From contig JAKFVU010000059.1 in the NCBI GenBank assembly GCA_021732025.1, positions 1-64,000 of the forward strand: a stretch of DNA of 64,000 bases, given 5' to 3'. Position 1 is the stretch's first letter. Each line of letters starts with the position of its first letter. This stretch comes from Candidatus Obscuribacterales bacterium. Lineage in GTDB: Bacteria > Cyanobacteriota > Vampirovibrionia > Obscuribacterales > Obscuribacteraceae. Positions 25,960 through 33,667 of this stretch are shown one piece after another. Both the position numbers and the translations under genes were made by a program. Under the pieces are notes generated by a model. It saw only the letters and a program-made list of their open reading frames with translations. It searched no databases and was not told the DNA's origin.

Positions 25960-26041
25960 TGTCCGGAGAGGGACTTGAACCCTCAAGGCTTGCACCACAC
26001 GCCCCTCAAACGTGCGCGTCTACCAGTTCCGCCATCCGGAC
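25960..26041 (-). tRNA. tRNA-Leu (anticodon GAG)
   Basis: On the minus strand the sequence folds as a class II tRNA. The 7-bp acceptor stem GTCCGGA/TCCGGAC uses 26035-26041 and 25961-25967. The D-arm is TGGCGGAACTGGTAGACGCG, the anticodon stem is CACGT/GCGTG with loop TTGAGGG, a short variable arm follows, and the T-arm is GAGGGTTCAAGTCCCTC. Anticodon GAG reads CUC and CUU leucine codons. The discriminator is A at 25960; CCA is not encoded and must be added after transcription. Confidence 0.95.
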
Positions 26042-26407
26042 TAGCGACCTCACCCAGATTGCTCTGGAGAACTATTGACTCAAATACCAAATTTGAAGGG
26101 AATGGCAGTACTTGAAAAGTTCAGGAGGCTTGAACCCTAAAGGCCCAAGGAGCATTAGTTCATCACGCGAAGGAGGTCACTGTCAATACTGAGGAACTTT
26201 GCCCTAGCACTTTGCGTCCCATTGACACAGGCCCAAAAAAGCTTGCTATTGCTGGCCAGGAAGGGCTAGAAGAGCAGCGGAAACAGGCAAAATGAACGTG
26301 AAGCGAGTAGCAGTCAGGGTTTTCACCAAAGAATTTATCTTTAGGCTACATAAAATCCCCCAAAATGGGCATACAGAGAATAATCCTGGACCGGGAATTT
26401 CACCTTA
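26042..26407. other. Intergenic region between tRNA-Leu and the DUF151 gene
   Basis: A 366-bp stretch with no frame that looks coding. It should contain the promoters of tRNA-Leu (minus) and the nuclease gene (plus). A GGAGGCTTGAACCC segment near 26124 resembles a T-arm but lacks the paired stem of a second tRNA. Nothing else was recognised. Confidence 0.4.
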
Positions 26408-26920
26408 ATGATTGAAATGTTTGTATATGGAATTGCATTCGACGCTCGCACGGGACAACCAATAGTTGTTCTGAACGATTCCACTAAAAGACGCGCTCTG
26501 CCTATCTGGATCGGACCTTTCGAGGCCCAGGCTATTGACAAGGCACTCAACAATCACAAACCTGAGCGGCCAATGACCCATGATTTGCTGCTCAACACCA
26601 TAACTTCGCTGGGATACAAGGTAGACCGCATCGAAATCAACGAGCTGGCCTCCAGTACCTATTTCGCGACGATTCTGATCAAGGTCAACGATCCGGCCAA
26701 GAAACTAGACATTACTAAACCGCTAGATGCCAGGCCTTCTGACGCAATCGCCATTGCCTTGCGAGCAAAAGTGCCAATATTTGTATCGGCTCAAGTAATA
26801 GCTGATGGCACTATTGCAGCCGACCACCAGAAAGATGAAGAAGAAGCCAAGCAGTTCAAGTCGTTTATTGACGGGCTAAAGGCCTCAGATTTCCACAAGC
26901 CCGGTAGTTCTGGCGATTGA
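26408..26920 (+). CDS. Bifunctional nuclease family protein (DUF151)
   Basis: A 170-residue protein of the DUF151/BFN family, found widely in bacteria including cyanobacteria. It opens with MIEMFVYGIAFDARTGQPIV. RRALPIWIGPFEAQAI and RPMTHDLLLNTITSLGYKVD (residues about 35-75) match the conserved core, and LDARPSDAIAIALRAKVPIF near residue 118 is the signature segment. Some members have reported DNase and RNase activity; the fold resembles a metal-binding beta-alpha barrel. A role in stress or DNA processing is inferred only from the family. The C-terminal 35 residues form a charged helix that could regulate it. Confidence 0.88.
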   Translation: MIEMFVYGIAFDARTGQPIVVLNDSTKRRALPIWIGPFEAQAIDKALNNHKPERPMTHDLLLNTITSLGYKVDRIEINELASSTYFATILIKVNDPAKKLDITKPLDARPSDAIAIALRAKVPIFVSAQVIADGTIAADHQKDEEEAKQFKSFIDGLKASDFHKPGSSGD

Positions 26921-26941
26921 AATCTAGCGACTGAAATTTAC

Positions 26942-27553
26942 TTATTTGCAGCTGCCGTGAAACTTGCTCTTGTGCTTGCTGTAAGTGACCGACTGTTCGC
27001 TGGCAATAACCATATGGCCATCGGCGCCAGGCTGCAAAAGCCAGGTGACTTTGATGCTGGCATGACCGCTGGTGCCGTGAAAAACCACTTCTATGGCAGG
27101 CTTACCATTGACGGGATGTTTTGCTTCTTTGAAGCTAGGTACAGCGAACGTCTCTTCGTTCTTCAGTGAGTTGAGATGCTCGTCTTTAAATGTGTTGGCT
27201 ACTTCTTTGGCGAAGCTATCGCGGTTGAGCTTTTGCCAACGAACATCACCACGATCACGCTCGACACCGAGCTCTATCGTGGCATCAGGAGCATAGAGCT
27301 CAACTAATTTCATGTCGTTAGACAAATCGTACTTTTTATACTGATCAAAGAGTCTCTGAGCATCGGCAAAATCTTGCGCTTTGAAGTCTTTCGACTTGAT
27401 CTCTTTAGGCTTTGTATTCTTGCCTGTCTGCTCTTTGGCAAAAGCAGTAGAAGCGCAGAAAATGCCGCTATTAAGAGCAGTTGAAATACTGAAAGCCACA
27501 GCCAGACTAATACCAGCTACCACAACGGCACTCTTTGTCAAAACACTTTTCAT
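26942..27553 (-). CDS. Secreted NTF2/SnoaL-like domain protein
   Basis: A 203-residue protein with a signal peptide (SAVVVAGISLAVAFSISTAL, probable cleavage after AFA). A Lys-rich linker precedes an NTF2-like cone fold. Helix 1 is AQRLFDQYKKYDLSNDMKLV, followed by ELYAPDATIELGV, the usual position of the pocket Asp. The later strands are KPAIEVVFHGTSG and ASIKVTWLLQ. NTF2-like proteins bind or turn over small molecules, but the catalytic residues are too variable to assign a reaction. It follows the small coiled-coil membrane protein by 4 bp, at the end of the lspA-rluD transcript. Confidence 0.7.
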   Translation of the reverse strand: MKSVLTKSAVVVAGISLAVAFSISTALNSGIFCASTAFAKEQTGKNTKPKEIKSKDFKAQDFADAQRLFDQYKKYDLSNDMKLVELYAPDATIELGVERDRGDVRWQKLNRDSFAKEVANTFKDEHLNSLKNEETFAVPSFKEAKHPVNGKPAIEVVFHGTSGHASIKVTWLLQPGADGHMVIASEQSVTYSKHKSKFHGSCK

Positions 27554-27557
27554 TTGA

Positions 27558-27908
27558 TTACCCCTTCTTCTTCAGAGCAGAAGTTAGCGCTGCTTCAAGG
27601 GTAGCAATCTTAGCTTCTAGCTGTTTCTCTTTGTCAGACTGAATTTCAACAGCAAGCTTGGCATCTTGAGCTTGCCACTGCAGCTGCTTGGCTTCACTTT
27701 TCAATTCTTTAGAGCGAATCTTCCAGATGCTAAACATAGTGATCACGCCTAAAGCAAAAAACTTAAGGGCAACAAGTGGCAAAGGCAGTTGCAGAGCCTG
27801 TGAAGCAATAGTGTAACTAACACTTAGGGCAGCCGTGGTTGCCATAAAATAGATAGTGAAAGCAATTGATAATCCAGCGAGGGCCATGTACAAATATTTT
27901 GGGAGCAT
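27558..27908 (-). CDS. Small membrane protein with C-terminal coiled coil
   Basis: A 116-residue protein with two transmembrane helices (YMALAGLSIAFTIYFMATTA, and LVALKFFALGVITMFSIWKI). A cytoplasmic coiled coil follows (WQAQDAKLAVEIQSDKEKQL, then LEAKIATLEAALTSAL), giving a LapA-like layout of two helices plus a tail. It lies 11 bp downstream of the rluD-like gene and 4 bp upstream of the NTF2-like gene. No family name is certain; an envelope organisation role is a guess. Confidence 0.68.
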   Translation of the reverse strand: MLPKYLYMALAGLSIAFTIYFMATTAALSVSYTIASQALQLPLPLVALKFFALGVITMFSIWKIRSKELKSEAKQLQWQAQDAKLAVEIQSDKEKQLEAKIATLEAALTSALKKKG

Positions 27909-27919
27909 TTCTCAAAGCC

Positions 27920-28897
27920 TTACTTTAGTTTCGCCAGCAGTTGCTCAAAATCTTGAGGCAGCTCAGCCTGAAATTCTAACAGCAAATTAGTCACCGGATG
28001 AATAAAAGAAAGCCTAGCGGCGTGCAGGGCTTGCCCCTGTAAACCGAGCTTGCGCCGAGCTTCAATGGTACCGGCAGTTTTGCGATTGTAAATTATGTCT
28101 CCAACTACAGGTAAATTAAGGCTAGCCATATGAACTCGAATCTGGTGCGTGCGACCAGTTTCAAGCCGGCATTCTACCAAGGTAAACTTGGAAAAATTTT
28201 TTACCACAACGTAGTTAGTAACTGCAGAACGGCCACGCTGTCCTTCTTTAACAATGGTCATCTCTTTGCGCTTAAGAGGATGTCTGCCAATCGGCGCGTC
28301 AACTTTTCCACTTTCAACTTTGGGAATGCCTTCAAGAAGTGCTAGATAAGTGCGTTTAGCTTGCTTGCTCTGCAATTGTTCAGAAAGACCTTTGTGAGCA
28401 ATATCTGACTTCGCCACCATGATTAGTCCACTGGTGTCTTTATCAAGGCGATGAACTATGCCTGGTCTCACCACTCCCCCAATAGAAGAGAGGCTGCCTT
28501 GGCAGTGATAGAGCACAGCGTTGACTAGAGTGCCACTGCTTACTCCAGCACCGGGGTGAGTGACCATACCAGCGGGTTTGTTGATAACGAGTAGATGGTC
28601 GTCCTCAAAAATAATTTGCAATGGTATGTTTTCAGCAACTGCCTCTAATACCTCCGGCGGTGGCAATATTACTTCTATTAAATCGCCTTCTTGTAATTTC
28701 AGACTAGCCCTAGCTGCAGCCCCATTAACTTTAATCAGCCCATCATCAATCAATTTTTGAACACGTGCACGACTGAGTTCTTCTATATGAGCGGCTAAAT
28801 ATTGGTCAAGCCTGCTGTGCTCACTAAAGGCTTCTCCGGCTACTACAACCAGCTCAATGGGCTCGCCTGCCTCGAAATCTAGTGCTTCACTGGCCAT
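27920..28897 (-). CDS. RluA/RluD-family 23S rRNA pseudouridine synthase
   Basis: A 325-residue enzyme that isomerises uridines in rRNA. ATG 28897 is chosen: AAGG lies seven bases upstream and the protein begins with normal family spacing, whereas upstream ATGs lie deeper in lspA. Residues 26-85 form an S4 RNA-binding domain (SRLDQYLAAHIEELSRARVQ). The catalytic motif HRLDKDTSGL puts the nucleophile at D152. INKPAGMVTHPG and ETGRTHQIRVHMASLNLPVV are further signatures. It overlaps lspA by 11 bp, a common lspA-rluD arrangement, so the modified site is probably in 23S helix 69, though this is inferred. Confidence 0.92.
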   Translation of the reverse strand: MASEALDFEAGEPIELVVVAGEAFSEHSRLDQYLAAHIEELSRARVQKLIDDGLIKVNGAAARASLKLQEGDLIEVILPPPEVLEAVAENIPLQIIFEDDHLLVINKPAGMVTHPGAGVSSGTLVNAVLYHCQGSLSSIGGVVRPGIVHRLDKDTSGLIMVAKSDIAHKGLSEQLQSKQAKRTYLALLEGIPKVESGKVDAPIGRHPLKRKEMTIVKEGQRGRSAVTNYVVVKNFSKFTLVECRLETGRTHQIRVHMASLNLPVVGDIIYNRKTAGTIEARRKLGLQGQALHAARLSFIHPVTNLLLEFQAELPQDFEQLLAKLK

Positions 28898-29453
28898 CGA
28901 GAGCCTTACCCTCATCTTTATGCAAGAAAAGAATATCGACAAAAATCAGCACCAAGCCAACGTCAATTAAGGCGTCGGCGACATTGAAAATAGGAAAGCT
29001 GACAAATGCAAACTCAAGGAAATCAGTGACACAACCTTGACTATAACGCTCAAATAAATTGCCGCAAGCACCGCCAATAATCAAGCCCACACCGACCCGC
29101 TCTAGTGCAGCAAAAGCAGAGGCTTTGACCAAGCGATTGAGAGCCCAGCAGATAAAAATGATAGTGTAGACTGTCGCAATACCAGTCATGAGCGGCGCGT
29201 GGTCGCGCCCAAGAGAGAAGGCCGCTCCAGTATTATTGGTTAAGCGAAACTGCAAAATTCCCGGCCAATAGGCCGATTCTTCACCGAAAATCAAATGAGT
29301 GAGTGCCCACGACTTGGCCGCTCTATCTAGACTGAAGGCCACAACGGCAGAAATTACCACAGTAAAAAACTGATAGAGCCGCCCACTATGAACGACCTTC
29401 TTATCGCTTTTAGCCACTAGCTCAGCCTCGGTAGTAGGCTCTGGCTCAGGCAT
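28887..29453 (-). CDS. lspA: Lipoprotein signal peptidase (signal peptidase II)
   Basis: A 188-residue, four-helix membrane aspartyl protease that removes signal peptides from prolipoproteins after lipidation. Signature regions are NNTGAAFSLG (residues 73-82), GGACGNLFERYSQGCVTDFL and FPIFNVADALID, giving the catalytic pair D144 and D160. ATG 29453 is favoured over TTG 29465 although neither has a strong ribosome-binding site. The acidic N-terminal 20 residues are an extension before helix 1. The window's several lipobox proteins (cytochrome c, TPR lipoprotein) are its expected substrates. Confidence 0.95.
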   Translation of the reverse strand: MPEPEPTTEAELVAKSDKKVVHSGRLYQFFTVVISAVVAFSLDRAAKSWALTHLIFGEESAYWPGILQFRLTNNTGAAFSLGRDHAPLMTGIATVYTIIFICWALNRLVKASAFAALERVGVGLIIGGACGNLFERYSQGCVTDFLEFAFVSFPIFNVADALIDVGLVLIFVDILFLHKDEGKALDGQ

Positions 29454-29491
29454 TGTTGCGGCCAAGTTGATAATGCCGCTTGCTCATCTGT

Positions 29492-30652
29492 TTACTTGCT
29501 CTCGCCACTAGGCGCTGCAGTCGGCTTCTCATCTAGTTTTTTATCTAGCTTTTTATCTTCAGTAGCTTTGTCGTCGAGTTTTTTCTCATCCGATTTTTTC
29601 TCTTCAGGCTTCTTCTCTTCGAGCTTGCTCTCGTCAGACTTTTTCTCGTCCAATTTTTTGTCTTCGAGCTTTTTCTCTTCTTTTTTCTCAATAGCAGGAT
29701 GCTTACGGCTCAACTTGCTGTCACTCTCAGCCACTTGAACTTCATCTTTGGCTTGAACAGGTTCAGAAATTACATTCATACGTCGAGTCAAGAACGAAAC
29801 ACCCATGACCGAAGTGCGCATTGGGTTCGTAAGAATGACAGTAGCAGTCAAAAGCTCGTTGCGGTTCTCATTATTGGCGCTCATGACACGCTCTAAGGCT
29901 GGCGCCTCTAATGGTCGAGGGCTATCAGTTGGGTTTGGCTGCGGGAAGCGCAGTGGCTGGCTGGTGATAGAACCAACAGCAAAAAGGCCAGGTGGGAGAG
30001 ACACTTCTAATTTTGCAGAATACTGTTTGCCCGCCTTAACCTGCTCAGGTGCAGTAAAGACTGCATTGAGTTGTTTAGCCAAACCAAAGGCGACTTTAAC
30101 TTTCTCGTAGTCAATGCGATCGCCCACTATTTTCCAGGTATTGCCAATTTTCTTCAGGTAGAGCTGACCTTCAGATAGCGACTGCAACTCGCCTTTACTG
30201 CTCATTCCGGGCATTTCTTTAGATGTGGTGCCTACGGCCATATCGCGCGACTCAATGGTAGCGAAATGGCCTTCAATTCTTACTTGCTTGGTTTTTGAAA
30301 CCGACTTGGCATCAGGATAGGTCTTCCAAAAATCTTGCGTTAGTGTTGTTACCGCTTTCTTGTCTAGACCATCATTATTGACATAGTCATCTGAGTAGTT
30401 CGCCATCACACCGTCAAGGTTGTGGGCATTCCACAGCGTTTCTATATTCGAGAGCGTATTCTCAATTTCTTTGCGCTCTTTCTCATGCTCTTTGTCTTCA
30501 GTATCAAGGGTAAAATCTTGACTGCCCAGCGTGATAGCCGGTGACGTTTCTAGTGCCAGCGCTGATGAGCCAAGCATAAGGCTGCTTGCCGTCAAAGCAC
30601 TGATGATAAAGAAACGAGAGAAAGCAGAAATATTAGAGAGCACTGGTTTCAT
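29492..30652 (-). CDS. Secreted protein with NTF2-like domain and charged repeat tail
   Basis: A 386-residue protein. ATG 30652 opens a signal peptide (FFIISALTASSLMLGSSALA); the frame extends to 30721 but that part is not secretory. Residues about 55-165 look like a DUF4440/NTF2-like domain (IENTLSNIETLWNAHNLDGV, then MANYSDDYVNNDGLDKKAV). A beta-rich middle (SAKLEVSLPPGLFAVG) follows. The last 60 residues are almost only K, E, D and S in five-residue units such as KKLDE and KKSDE. No function is recognised. It stands 38 bp upstream of lspA on the same strand. Confidence 0.7.
   Translation of the reverse strand: MKPVLSNISAFSRFFIISALTASSLMLGSSALALETSPAITLGSQDFTLDTEDKEHEKERKEIENTLSNIETLWNAHNLDGVMANYSDDYVNNDGLDKKAVTTLTQDFWKTYPDAKSVSKTKQVRIEGHFATIESRDMAVGTTSKEMPGMSSKGELQSLSEGQLYLKKIGNTWKIVGDRIDYEKVKVAFGLAKQLNAVFTAPEQVKAGKQYSAKLEVSLPPGLFAVGSITSQPLRFPQPNPTDSPRPLEAPALERVMSANNENRNELLTATVILTNPMRTSVMGVSFLTRRMNVISEPVQAKDEVQVAESDSKLSRKHPAIEKKEEKKLEDKKLDEKKSDESKLEEKKPEEKKSDEKKLDDKATEDKKLDKKLDEKPTAAPSGESK
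29530..29690. repeat. Degenerate 15-bp repeats encoding a K/E/D-rich tail
   Basis: The minus strand encodes a run of five-residue units of the KKLDE or KKSDE type, from about 29530 to 29690. The copies differ by point changes, so this is an older expansion than the perfect repeats elsewhere in the window. The tail would be highly charged and extended. Confidence 0.75.
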
Positions 30653-30821
30653 ATGTGGTATCACTGATGACCTAAAATCGGGGACATAACTGAACGAGAA
30701 GCTGAACAAATAAGAGAACAAGAAAATCTGGCTGAAGAGTATTATATCCGCACATTCTCTTTAGAACTGCCAACCGTCACTAAGACTGACACAAAAACTT
30801 TCAAGAAATTAGGAGTATACG

Positions 30822-30849
30822 AAAAGAGAGGCCCTGTTAGGACCTCTCT
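30822..30849 (-). terminator. Rho-independent terminator of malate dehydrogenase
   Basis: On the minus strand the stem AGAGAGG/CCTCTCT with an 11-base loop is followed directly by TTTT, 23 bp downstream of the mdh stop. It fits an intrinsic terminator for the mdh transcript. Confidence 0.82.
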
Positions 30850-30871
30850 CCTGTTCTGCAACTGGCGGCTA

Positions 30872-31810
30872 TTAGACAGCGACCAAAAGCTGATTCATCA
30901 GGTCAATGTTCTCTTTGATTGACTTAGCTGAGGCGTTGAGCAAATCTTGCTCATCTTTGTTCAGCTTGAGATCAACAATCTTCTTCATGCCTTCGCGGCC
31001 CAGCACTACTGGCAAGCCGATATAAACATCTTTCAAGCCGTAAGCGCCATCAGCTTGCACGCAGCAAGGTAACAAGCGGTTCTGGTCTTTCAAAATTGCT
31101 TCTACCATTTGCACAACCGAGCGGCCTGGTGCGTAGTAGGCGCTGCCAGTCTTGAGCAAGTTGACGATTTCAGCGCCGCCATTTTGGGTGCGCTTGGTCA
31201 TTTCGTCAATTTTGGCTTGGGGCAAGAATTCAGAAATCGGAATACCGTTAACTGTAGCGAAGCGAGTCAATGGAACCATCAAGTCGCCGTGACCGCCAAG
31301 AACCATGGCACGCACGTCTTGCACGGAGAAACCGGTTTCCATGGCGATGAAAGCCTGGAAGCGAGCCGAGTCAAGCACGCCGGCCATGCCGATTACTCTG
31401 GAGGCTGGCAATTTTGTGGTCTTCCAGGTCAAATAGGTCATCACGTCAAGTGGGTTAGATACGGTGATGAAAATGGCATCTGGAGAATGTTTGATCGCTT
31501 CTTTGGCAACGCCTTGAACGATATTAGCGTTGATCTTAAGTAGTTCGTCGCGTGACATACCGGGCTTTCTGGCAATACCGGCAGTAATTACAACGATGTC
31601 AGAACCTTTGGTAGCGGCATAGTCATTTGAGCCGACAACTTCACAGTCGTGGCTGGTAATGGCAGCAGCTTGCATCATGTCGAGCGATTTGCCTTGGGGC
31701 ATGCCTTCCACAACATCGACGAGACAGACGTCGGCAATTTCTCTGTCAGCCAAATACTGGGCCACGGTGGCGCCTACAAATCCGGCTCCTACAACTGTAA
31801 CTTTGCTCAC
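30872..31810 (-). CDS. mdh: Malate dehydrogenase, LDH-like type
   Basis: A 312-residue NAD-dependent enzyme converting malate and oxaloacetate in central metabolism. GTG 31810 is chosen because GGAGG lies seven bases upstream; upstream in-frame ATG and GTG codons sit on or before that site. The Rossmann motif VTVVGAGFVGATVA starts at residue 4. VVITAGIARKPGMSRDEL with its Arg pair is the substrate-binding loop typical of MDH rather than LDH. TVSNPLDVMTYL and VLGGHGDLMVPLTR (catalytic His) follow. The length matches the dimeric/tetrameric LDH-like MDH clade. Confidence 0.95.
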   Translation of the reverse strand: MSKVTVVGAGFVGATVAQYLADREIADVCLVDVVEGMPQGKSLDMMQAAAITSHDCEVVGSNDYAATKGSDIVVITAGIARKPGMSRDELLKINANIVQGVAKEAIKHSPDAIFITVSNPLDVMTYLTWKTTKLPASRVIGMAGVLDSARFQAFIAMETGFSVQDVRAMVLGGHGDLMVPLTRFATVNGIPISEFLPQAKIDEMTKRTQNGGAEIVNLLKTGSAYYAPGRSVVQMVEAILKDQNRLLPCCVQADGAYGLKDVYIGLPVVLGREGMKKIVDLKLNKDEQDLLNASAKSIKENIDLMNQLLVAV

Positions 31811-32020
31811 GAGCATTCCTCCAACCACGATAAATCCATCCCAATTTAGACCTTGAGGTTAGCACTAGTCGGCAATTTCTTTGACGAGCTTAAGCTAGCC
31901 TTCATATACATCATCAATTACCGCCATTTTTTTTGGAAAATTCAGTTAATCTAGAATGTAGAGATGGCAAAAATGTAGAGATGACCAAGTTCAGATTATT
32001 GATACGAGCGCGAATCACAG

Positions 32021-32749
32021 ATGTTGTGGATGAAAGAAAAACCGACAATCGCAGTTGCCAAGGCAAGTAGCTATGCAATTTCCCGCCCCGCCACCGGCCG
32101 CCGGTGTCAAGCGGCCATCCTCATGGCCCTAGCCATCTCGTTCAGTGGCGTCACCTCCTGGGCAGCTGAAGAGCCGGTGCTCAAACCGGACGTACCAAAA
32201 TTCGACGCCACTGATAGCCCTGACCGCTCAACCCTAAAGGGCACAATCGAGCACCGCTTGTCGGCCCCACTGCCGCCGCGAAAACAGAAGAAGCTCAATG
32301 CTAATGCCAATGCGGCCAAGTCTCCTGACTTCCGTCTCAGCGGAGCCCAAAGAGCCCAGCGCGATCGAGAACGAGTACTAAAGGCCAGAGCTCAAGAACA
32401 AGCCCTCAATGCCCGCCAGCCTTTCACCATCGAGCAATCGGTTGGCATAATCGGCGTCAAGTTTCACAAATTGGCCGATGGCCCAGCAGTAATAAATACG
32501 GTGTTTGCTGGAACACCTGCCGCCAAGGCCGGCATGCATGTTGACGACCAAATCGTGGCTGTCGACGGCGTACCGACCCGCAACTTGAACAAAGACCAGT
32601 GCTATGACCTGATTGTTGGCTCACCCGACACCCCGGTAACACTGTCTGTTCTTCGTGGGCAAAATTTTGACGTAAAACAAATGGTTCGCATGGATTTCAA
32701 CGACATTCCCGACCCGCTTGTACGGCGCGACTATCTCAACAGCCTTTAG
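32021..32749 (+). CDS. Secreted PDZ-domain protein
   Basis: A 242-residue protein with an N-terminal signal segment (AAILMALAISFSGVTSWAAE, about residues 31-50); ATG 32030 is an equally possible start. A basic, Ala/Arg-rich linker (residues 85-135) leads to a PDZ domain at about 145-225. VINTVFAGTPAAKAGMHVDD gives the carboxylate-binding turn and the GMHVDDQIVAVDG loop. There is no protease or transmembrane domain. PDZ domains bind C-terminal tails of partner proteins; here it must act alone in the periplasm. No partner gene is evident nearby. Confidence 0.8.
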   Translation: MLWMKEKPTIAVAKASSYAISRPATGRRCQAAILMALAISFSGVTSWAAEEPVLKPDVPKFDATDSPDRSTLKGTIEHRLSAPLPPRKQKKLNANANAAKSPDFRLSGAQRAQRDRERVLKARAQEQALNARQPFTIEQSVGIIGVKFHKLADGPAVINTVFAGTPAAKAGMHVDDQIVAVDGVPTRNLNKDQCYDLIVGSPDTPVTLSVLRGQNFDVKQMVRMDFNDIPDPLVRRDYLNSL

Positions 32750-32788
32750 ATTAAACTTATCGCTGCAATTATTTGCTAAACTTGAGCA

Positions 32789-33661
32789 ATGAAATTATGT
32801 TTTGATGCCACCAAGTTTGGTAGCGGATTAGATGGGGCAGTAGAGCTGGCAAGCTCCAAGGGCATTAAGTCTGTGGAGTATTCGTTCGCACCTTTTGCGC
32901 CCGCAAAAGCGAACAAGAAAGCAGATGACAAGGAGCAAAGCTACTTAAAGACAACCCAAGAAGCAGCACTTGCTCAAGGTGTTGAGTTTGCCTGCCTTAA
33001 TTTAGATTTTTGCCTAGATGCTTCTGATAAAAAATCAGTAAAACAATTTGCACCAATGATCGAAAAGCTTGGTCAGGTTGCTAAAAGCCTAGATTGCAAA
33101 AAGGTATCTTTCTTCGTGCGACCATCCAGCCAAGACAGCTGGATCGAAGACTTTGCCGCTATCTATCCAACTATCAAAGAAAGCCTAGACGCTCTTGGCG
33201 TAGGGCCCCTGCTGCGATTGTCTACACCAATTGAGTACCGCGGCGTCTCACTGAAAAAGTGGCGGGCGATGGACCCACAAGAATGGCGTGATCTCATTTC
33301 TTCTTGTCCCGGTCTGGCGCTCATTTACTCACCAGCTGATTGCCTCTGGCAAGGTATCGAATACCTCGCCAATTTGTCGGCCTTTGCCACCGCCATAGAC
33401 CACGTAGTGGCACACGACGTGGAAATCAACCGCACCATCCTCGCTGATAGTGGCACCTTTGGCCCACTGTGGTGGCACTATCGACTAGCAGGAAAAGGCC
33501 ATGTAGACTGGCGCCAAGTAATCGAAGCCTTAAAGCTCTACGGCTATATGGGCGCCTTTTCTATGCAGTTTGATGATCAGTTTTTAGGCGAAGACGATCA
33601 ATCAATGGACGAAGCGCTAGATGAATCAAAGCGACATTTTGCCAGACTGTTGCGAGGATAA
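32789..33661 (+). CDS. Sugar phosphate isomerase/epimerase-like TIM-barrel protein
   Basis: A 290-residue protein of the AP-endonuclease-2/xylose-isomerase-like barrel. The opening KLCFDATKFGSGLDGAVELA and KGIKSVEYSF form strand-helix 1-2, and FACLNLDFCLDASDKKSVKQ the next unit. IDHVVAHDVEINR and GPLWWHYRLAGKGHVDWRQV form the metal-side loops; GKGHVDW is a typical late-strand motif. Such enzymes isomerise or epimerise sugars, inositols or hydroxypyruvate. It ends 6 bp before the GH38 mannosidase, so both probably handle one glycan-derived sugar. Exact activity is unknown. Confidence 0.78.
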   Translation: MKLCFDATKFGSGLDGAVELASSKGIKSVEYSFAPFAPAKANKKADDKEQSYLKTTQEAALAQGVEFACLNLDFCLDASDKKSVKQFAPMIEKLGQVAKSLDCKKVSFFVRPSSQDSWIEDFAAIYPTIKESLDALGVGPLLRLSTPIEYRGVSLKKWRAMDPQEWRDLISSCPGLALIYSPADCLWQGIEYLANLSAFATAIDHVVAHDVEINRTILADSGTFGPLWWHYRLAGKGHVDWRQVIEALKLYGYMGAFSMQFDDQFLGEDDQSMDEALDESKRHFARLLRG

Positions 33662-33667
33662 ATTGAG

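Noticed and set aside
26118..26145. Possible second tRNA next to tRNA-Leu, from a GGAGGCTTGAACCC segment resembling a T-arm
   Set aside because: Only three stem pairs form around the loop and no acceptor, D or anticodon arm can be found on either side.
29496..29738. Plus-strand frame rich in Ser and Phe opposite the K/E/D repeat tail
   Set aside because: It is the mirror translation of the charged repeats and has no site or homologue.
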